Source: an uncultured bacterium (GTDB lineage Bacteria; Spirochaetota; Spirochaetia; Sphaerochaetales; Sphaerochaetaceae). Taken from it: a stretch of DNA of 11,150 nt. Where the stretch lies: the NCBI GenBank assembly GCA_905215015.1, contig CAJMOS010000099.1, positions 1 through 11,150 on the forward strand, read 5' to 3'. The translations under genes and the position numbers were made by a program. The notes beneath the pieces were generated by a model. It had not been told where the DNA came from, made no database searches, and saw only the letters and a program-made list of their open reading frames with translations. Shown here piece by piece: positions 7,835 to 11,150 of this stretch. Every line of letters starts with the position of its first letter. Positions within the stretch are counted from its first letter, which is position 1.

Positions 7835-7863
7835 ATATTAGCATAAATGCTAATATGCAGCAA
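7835..7863 (-). promoter_or_regulatory. Toxin-antitoxin promoter overlaid by a perfect palindromic operator
   Basis: On the minus strand TTGCTG (7863-7858) and TAATAT (7840-7835) form a -35/-10 pair exactly 17 bases apart. A perfect palindrome with 10 bp arms, ATATTAGCAT (7835-7844) and ATGCTAATAT (7847-7856), separated by AA, covers the -10 and most of the spacer. It is the natural operator for the Xre antitoxin, giving autorepression. Only six bases lie between the -10 and the toxin ATG, so transcription should start at or next to the ATG. Binding by the antitoxin is inferred from position and symmetry. Confidence 0.7.
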
Positions 7864-7920
7864 GGCCTTACTTGGGTAGCGTTCGTTGGTTCCGTCATGC
7901 CGGCAATCTAGACTGGAAGC

Positions 7921-8400
7921 ATGGAAACGGAAGACATCAGGCAAAAGTTCGATGCGTATGACCAGAGGTTGTTGGAGCATGACCGGCAGCTCGGAGACCT
8001 CCATCGGGAGGGGTACTCGAGAAAGCTTCAAGGAATTCATGCAATCGAAATAACAAACCTCGAGAGGCGGATTGCCTCATTGACTCACCTCACGGCTGTC
8101 GCATCCGAGGAGGTCTGGGACGCGACGCTGGACGCCAGGACGAGGCCGGAGCACGCCATGCTGGACCAGCAGGTGAAGGACGAGGAGCATGGCGGATGGT
8201 TTGTTCTCAGGCTGGGCAAGTACGTTTCCGCCCCGCTGCACAGCGGCGACCCCTCATTCGACCTCAACTGCCGGTGCCGGGTGACAGCGAGGGTGAGATA
8301 TCTACAAGACGAGAAAACCATCAATGCGCAGTACACCTACAAGGAATGGAAGCAGGAGCAGGATGCGTTCAATGCAGTGCCGAAGGATGAGACCGGCTGA
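7921..8400 (+). CDS. Truncated MuF (Mu gpF-like) phage minor head protein, N-terminal half of a probable MuF polymorphic toxin
   Basis: The frame encodes 159 residues. Residues ~57-120 carry the C-terminal signature of phage Mu protein F-like (MuF/SPP1 gp7-related) head proteins: SEEVWDATLDARTRPEHAML (62-81) and, about 35 residues later, PSFDLNCRCRVTA. A normal MuF protein has a long helical part before this motif. Here only ~55 residues precede it (METEDIRQKFDAYDQRLLEHD...), charged and helical but not recognisably MuF, so the gene looks 5'-truncated or fused to other sequence. The frame is closed upstream by TAG at 7909-7911, and the ATG has only GGAAG one base away, a poor ribosome site. 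The frame ends at TGA 8398-8400, but the same frame continues straight into the papain-fold domain. MuF proteins are packaged in the virion, and in many temperate phages carry C-terminal toxin domains. Confidence 0.75.
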   Translation: METEDIRQKFDAYDQRLLEHDRQLGDLHREGYSRKLQGIHAIEITNLERRIASLTHLTAVASEEVWDATLDARTRPEHAMLDQQVKDEEHGGWFVLRLGKYVSAPLHSGDPSFDLNCRCRVTARVRYLQDEKTINAQYTYKEWKQEQDAFNAVPKDETG

Positions 8401-8907
8401 AAACGAAGCATCGAGGTCTTTCGGGAACCTCCAGAGGAGGCAGCCAGAAAGGTCAATCCACACTATAATGATGGCAAGAAATGGCGGATGAATTGCCAGC
8501 GTTGCGTTCCTGCTTACGAGATGAGAAGAAGGGGATACGATGTGCAAGCGAAGCCGGCGATACTGGATAAAACTGACAGGGTCGCAAACGATTGGAAAAA
8601 TGTCTTTGAGGATGCAGTTTGGAAGAAAATTCCATACGACAAGGATGATTTCCGCGAGATAATCAATAGCATGTCGGAATGGGGAGATGGGGCAAGATGT
8701 GAGATCTGTGTGGCATGGGACGAAAGGAACGGCCACACCTTCTGTGCCGAGCAGATTGACGGCAGGACAGTCTTCCATGACCCTCAAAATTCAGAAAAGG
8801 ACGCACGCGAATACTTTTTTTCCCTGGTAAAAGGGAGTACAATACATGCACGGATTGATAAGCTGATACCATCCAAAATGATAAAGGAGTGCTGTTTCCC
8901 GGTATGA
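8401..8907 (+). CDS. Papain-fold toxin domain (Tox-PL/PTox1-like), same frame as the MuF part after one TGA
   Basis: The conserved domain begins before the only in-frame ATG (8488): codons from 8452 read VNPHYNDGKKWRMNCQRCV, the family's usual opening. Counting from that ATG, 139 residues remain: NCQRCVPAYEMRRRGYDV with Cys3 and Cys6, SEWGDGARCEICVAW, NGHTF with His83, and FHDPQ with Asp98 and Gln100. Cys3, His83 and Asp98 are the likely papain-type triad. Related domains are predicted toxin peptidases or deamidases of polymorphic toxin systems. No start codon lies between the TGA and 8488, although GAGGAGG occurs at 8434-8440. Translation must come from readthrough of the TGA, from the ATG at 8488 (losing the conserved VNPHY part), or not at all. 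At about 45% GC it is much poorer in GC than the MuF part, which suggests an exchanged cassette. The domain call is confident; activity is unknown. Confidence 0.8.
   Translation, partial: KRSIEVFREPPEEAARKVNPHYNDGKKWRMNCQRCVPAYEMRRRGYDVQAKPAILDKTDRVANDWKNVFEDAVWKKIPYDKDDFREIINSMSEWGDGARCEICVAWDERNGHTFCAEQIDGRTVFHDPQNSEKDAREYFFSLVKGSTIHARIDKLIPSKMIKECCFPV
8838..8843 (+). promoter_or_regulatory. Possible internal promoter -10 for the immunity gene
   Basis: TACAAT at 8838-8843 is one mismatch from the -10 consensus and lies about 60 bases before the small gene at 8904. The matching -35 position (17 bases upstream, 8815-8820) is only a run of T. Expressing an immunity protein separately from its toxin would make sense, but this is a weak prediction. 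Confidence 0.25.
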
Positions 8908-9164
8908 TTACACTCACGCAAGCACAAGAGATAGCAAGAAAGCATTCGGTCTTTCCTGATCCAGACACAAAGGCGAGGGAAACCGACTCCATGTGGATTT
9001 TCGGGTTCTATCGTCCCTTGCCGCCCGGTGTGATTCCATTGCAAGATGGAGAGTACATAGGAGTGTCAAAAGCGGACGGCAAGATAAAGGAGCTTCCTTT
9101 GCCGGATAAAGAAACCTTTGCAATACTCAAGAAGGCGAAAGTCTTCATCGTCTCTTGGGACTGA
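8904..9164 (+). CDS. Candidate immunity protein for the papain-fold toxin
   Basis: An 86-residue soluble protein without signal peptide or membrane helix: MITLTQAQEIARKH, then WIFGFYRPLPPG, then GEYIGVSKADGKIKELPLPDKETFAILKKA. The order helix - WxFxFY strand - VxKxDGxIxxLP - helix resembles the small YrhB/Imm35-like immunity proteins of polymorphic toxin systems; this is a resemblance by eye, not a verified match. The ATG overlaps the toxin stop as ATGA (8904-8907), which implies coupled translation. AAAGGAG (8883-8889) is 14 bases upstream, farther than ideal, and an in-frame GTG at 8889 is an alternative but abuts that site. Position directly after a toxin domain and before a terminator supports the immunity role, which remains an inference. 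Composition matches the low-GC toxin part, so both probably arrived together. Confidence 0.65.
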   Translation: MITLTQAQEIARKHSVFPDPDTKARETDSMWIFGFYRPLPPGVIPLQDGEYIGVSKADGKIKELPLPDKETFAILKKAKVFIVSWD

Positions 9165-9169
9165 CCCCG

Positions 9170-9195
9170 ATCCCCGGTTCCGCCGGGGATTTTTC
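9170..9195 (+). terminator. Rho-independent terminator after the immunity gene
   Basis: ATCCCCGG (9170-9177) and CCGGGGAT (9183-9190) form a perfect 8 bp stem around the loop TTCCG, followed by a T run (9190-9194). It starts six bases after the immunity stop, so the toxin-immunity unit is transcriptionally closed before the scaffold and capsid genes. Confidence 0.85.
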
Positions 9196-9198
9196 ATG

Positions 9199-9297
9199 CC
9201 CGTTCAAAAACGGCCCCAGACGCGTCGGTCTGGCAAAAACCCAAAGTTACACGTCTTTGGCCAGACACCCCGTTTATCAACGTTTATAAACGGGTCT
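9199..9297. repeat. Hairpin-rich non-coding spacer with alternative pairings
   Basis: The 281 bases between 9165 and 9445 hold no convincing gene. The first hundred bases after the terminator contain several exact inverted repeats: CCGTT/AACGG (9200-9204, 9209-9213), CCAGAC/GTCTGG (9216-9221, 9228-9233), CCAAAG/CTTTGG (9241-9246, 9255-9260), and CCCGTTTAT/ATAAACGGG (9269-9277, 9286-9294). A second CCAGAC at 9261-9266 can also pair with GTCTGG, stacking on the CCAAAG stem, so two mutually exclusive folds are possible. Bases 9298-9445 show nothing recognisable apart from the ribosome site of the next gene. A leader RNA or a DNA signal of the phage is possible; the function is unknown. Confidence 0.5.
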
Positions 9298-9445
9298 CCG
9301 TCGAAGTTTCGTTCCTGCCTTGATCCCGGTTCCGTCCCGATTGCACGGATGCCCTTGGAAATCCCCCTTTCCGCCCATGCCCTCGGATTGCCTGCCATCC
9401 ATGGCTGGTAGGCTGGAGGAAAGCCCCGAGGAGGGGGCCAAGCCC

Positions 9446-9955
9446 ATGAGGAGATTCATGAACCTGTATCTGGACGAGGACAAGGGTGCGGGCGCCGGGG
9501 GCGTCGCCGACCCGAAGCCCGACGAGGCCACCGAGGTGGACGCGGTCCGGAAGGAGCTCGAGGCGCTCAAGGCCGAGAACGAGAAGCTGAAAAAGGAAGA
9601 GGCGGACCGCCAGGCCAAAGCCGAAGAGGAACGGAAGGCCAAGCTGACCGAGGAGCAGCGGAAGGCGGAGGAAGAGAAGGCCCTGAGGGATTCCCTTGTG
9701 AGCCAGAACCGCGACTTCCAGCTGAAGAAGGCGGGCCTCGACAAGAAGTATGCGGCCCTGGTCACCGGCGACACCGCCGAGGAGATCGAGGCGAGCGGCG
9801 CGCTCGTGGCGCAGCTGGTCGAGGAGACCAAGGCCGCCGCGGTCGCGGAGGCCAAGAAAGGCATGGCCGCCACCGGGGCACCCGGAGTGGGCGGGCATGA
9901 TGATGCGATGACGCTCGAGGAGTATACCCTCAAGACCCTCAAGGGAGGCAGATGA
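9446..9955 (+). CDS. Phage capsid scaffolding protein (DUF4355-like, coiled coil)
   Basis: A 169-residue protein. The central part (about residues 30-90), running VRKELEALKAENEKLKKEEADRQAKAEEERKAKL and on, is a long charged coiled coil. It is followed by DFQLKKAGLDKKYAALVTGDTAEEIEASGALVAQLVEETKAAA and an end, EEYTLKTLKGG, typical of phage scaffolding proteins of the DUF4355 kind. Such proteins guide capsid assembly and are then removed. The ATG at 9446 has GGAGGGGG (9430-9437) eight bases ahead; the ATG at 9458 with AGGAG four bases ahead is an alternative. The longer frame from TTG 9320 lacks a ribosome site and its Pro/Ser-rich N-terminus does not look like protein. It overlaps the capsid start by four bases (ATGA), the expected order in phage head operons. 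Confidence 0.8.
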   Translation: MRRFMNLYLDEDKGAGAGGVADPKPDEATEVDAVRKELEALKAENEKLKKEEADRQAKAEEERKAKLTEEQRKAEEEKALRDSLVSQNRDFQLKKAGLDKKYAALVTGDTAEEIEASGALVAQLVEETKAAAVAEAKKGMAATGAPGVGGHDDAMTLEEYTLKTLKGGR

Positions 9956-10872
9956 TGATTACCGTGTTGCGCGACATCGCGCAGGCGCGCGCCGACGTGT
10001 TCCACCAGGTGGACGACGTGCTGGAGAATTGCCCCGTGCTGGACTCGATCCCGTTCTGCGCGACGACCGACGGGATGGACCACAAGTACGAGAACCTGTC
10101 TTCCGTCGAGGGCGGCGGGCTGAAGAAGCAGGACGAGGAGCCGCAGAAGGCGACCGCCACGAGCAACCTCGGGACGCTGACCACCGGCATCCTCGCATTC
10201 ACTGTCGAGGTCGGTGTGGACTCGTTGCGGAGGCTGTTCGGCACCAGCGACCCGCAGGCGGGACTTGCGAAGTACATCGCCAAGCACCTCCCCAAGTTCA
10301 TCAGGCACAACGCCATGGCGTTCGAGCGCCAGATGATGGGCCTGCTGGTGGACTATGCGGTGGCCAGCGGCAACGCGCTCGATGCGGGCGGCAGCGGGCA
10401 GGGCTACGCCATCCTCGCGACCAGGTGGGTCGAGGACGAGTTCTGCGGGCTGTACAATCCCGCGGGCTTCGTGGAGGGCGGACTCTTCCAGGCGCGTCCG
10501 AGATACGCCGGCGGCGTCTACGTCTCCGGAGGCAAGGAGGTGGTCGGCATGGACTACTACTGCGACATCGACGTGCTGCTGAACAACAAGCACTGCATCG
10601 GCGCGATCTGCAACATCGACGCGAGCCACAAGCCGACGGCGGCGCAGATCGACGAGATCGCGATGCTCGCGCACGCCGGACAGGACGGCAGGTCGCTGCT
10701 GCTCATGCATCCGAGGGCCGGCCTGATGGTGCGCGAGATCAAGGGCAGCCTGCTTCACATGGCGGTGGCGGACACGAACGTGAACCGCAGCGTGAAGGCA
10801 TGGGACGTCCTGCCGATCGTCGAGACCTACAATTTCGGCGACGACGGACTCATCGGCAAGCAGACGGTATGA
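9952..10872 (+). CDS. Phage major capsid protein (probable HK97 fold)
   Basis: A 306-residue protein directly after the scaffold gene. The N-terminal section (LRDIAQARADVFHQVDDVLENCPVLDSIPF) resembles the start of tailed-phage capsid proteins. The middle carries KATATSNLGTLTTGILAFTVEVGVDSLRRL, and a long helical stretch (AKYIAKHLPKFIRHNAMAFERQMMGLLVDYA) would be the spine helix. Later come GLYNPAGFVEGG and a C-terminal section with LLLMHPRAGLMVREIKG that fits a capsid A-domain. The size suits an unprocessed or lightly processed capsid protein. GGGAGG (9943-9948) is three bases from the ATG at 9952 and six from the ATG at 9955, so translation may begin at 9955. At about 70% GC it is the most GC-rich gene here, unlike the host genes (~60%). 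The role is inferred from gene order and fold-like features rather than from a named close homologue. Confidence 0.75.
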   Translation: MMITVLRDIAQARADVFHQVDDVLENCPVLDSIPFCATTDGMDHKYENLSSVEGGGLKKQDEEPQKATATSNLGTLTTGILAFTVEVGVDSLRRLFGTSDPQAGLAKYIAKHLPKFIRHNAMAFERQMMGLLVDYAVASGNALDAGGSGQGYAILATRWVEDEFCGLYNPAGFVEGGLFQARPRYAGGVYVSGGKEVVGMDYYCDIDVLLNNKHCIGAICNIDASHKPTAAQIDEIAMLAHAGQDGRSLLLMHPRAGLMVREIKGSLLHMAVADTNVNRSVKAWDVLPIVETYNFGDDGLIGKQTV

Positions 10873-10884
10873 GGAGGCGGGAAG

Positions 10885-11150
10885 ATGATGCATCTTGCAG
10901 GTGATCTGAGGATCATCAACGAGGACGTTTTCAGCGGGCAGGCCCTGAGCGGCCTTGCCGGAGGAAAGACAGGGAATGCGCTCCGCACCGGAGCCGGAGG
11001 CCAGAACGGCGCGATCTGCGTCAAGGTTGTCGCAGCGTCGGCATGCTCGATCGCGGCAAGCAAGAAGTTGACGGTCGAGATCCAGTCCGGAGACACCGAG
11101 GGTGGAGTCGAGACCATCGACACCAAGACCGTGGCGGGAGCCAAGACGGT
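10885..11150 (+). CDS. Phage capsid-associated protein, possibly a cement/decoration protein (3' end outside window)
   Basis: The frame starts at ATG 10885, seven bases after GAGGAGG (10871-10877), and is still open at the window end, giving 88 residues. It reads MMHLAGDLRIINEDVFSGQAL, then a Gly/Ala-rich part with NALRTGAGGQNGAICVKVVAA, then strand-like KKLTVEIQSGDTEGGVETIDT. The gene immediately after a major capsid gene often encodes a cement or decoration protein, and the beta-rich, small-residue make-up reminds me of the Bbp16 cement proteins of Bordetella phage BPP-1. That likeness is tentative. It is 12 bases downstream of the capsid gene and surely in the same operon. Confidence 0.6.
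   Translation, partial: MMHLAGDLRIINEDVFSGQALSGLAGGKTGNALRTGAGGQNGAICVKVVAASACSIAASKKLTVEIQSGDTEGGVETIDTKTVAGAKT

Noticed and set aside
8398..8431. TGA as selenocysteine codon with a bacterial SECIS
   Set aside because: The stem after the TGA is short and lacks a convincing SECIS bulge and loop. The position is a linker between domains, not a redox site.
9257..9290. Promoter before the scaffold gene (TTGGCC ... TTTATA)
   Set aside because: The spacing is 20 bases or more and the hexamers are poor; the AT-rich piece is better explained as part of the inverted repeat.
9320..9445. N-terminal extension of the scaffold protein from TTG 9320
   Set aside because: There is no ribosome site and the Pro/Ser/Cys-rich sequence does not look like a protein; a strong site precedes ATG 9446.
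9277..10893. 538-residue minus-strand open frame opposite scaffold and capsid genes
   Set aside because: It is the antisense of high-GC genes, rich in Arg, His, Ser and Val, without ribosome site or recognisable domain. The plus-strand genes explain the region.

Overview
The window looks like a chromosomal segment of a GC-rich (about 60%) anaerobic, diderm bacterium joined to part of a prophage. The genes on the left, namely a FAD/[2Fe-2S] oxidoreductase set ending in a DUF1667 protein and an RND/LolA-like/DUF1302-like envelope operon with an outer-membrane barrel, would fit a spirochaete of the Sphaerochaetaceae/Treponema kind. That placement is an inference from gene content, not something the sequence proves. 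Nearly all genes end in TGA, so UGA is an ordinary stop here.

Positions 1-2053 (+) carry a tightly overlapping three-gene operon: the 3' end of a GlpA-like FAD oxidoreductase with a C-terminal [2Fe-2S] domain, a second FAD/NAD(P) oxidoreductase, and a small Cys-rich DUF1667 protein. They probably form one complex for glycerol-3-phosphate or a related substrate. A nitroreductase-family flavoprotein follows (2130-2645).

Positions 2719-7108 (+) form an envelope-transport operon: a promoter with an embedded TetR-like inverted repeat, an MMPL/RND inner-membrane transporter, a periplasmic LolA-like protein, and an outer-membrane beta-barrel of DUF1302 type. The three would span inner membrane, periplasm and outer membrane and probably move lipid or lipoprotein.

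Positions 7234-7863 (-) hold a RelE/HigB-like toxin and Xre antitoxin pair, toxin gene first. Its promoter is overlaid by a perfect 10+10 bp palindrome and seems to give a leaderless toxin mRNA.

From 7921 (+) the DNA is phage-derived: the C-terminal part of a MuF (Mu gpF-like) minor head protein, then in the same frame but after a single TGA a papain-fold toxin domain (Tox-PL/PTox1 type), then an overlapping small gene that is the candidate immunity gene, and a clear intrinsic terminator. This is the layout of a phage-borne MuF polymorphic toxin, and it is the most interesting part of the window. The toxin part is about 45% GC, against about 66% for the MuF part and about 70% for the capsid gene. 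After a gene-free, hairpin-rich spacer come a scaffold protein, the major capsid protein and the start of a possible capsid cement protein. No terminase, portal or integrase is present, and the MuF gene lacks its usual N-terminal part, so the left side of the prophage appears deleted or rearranged.
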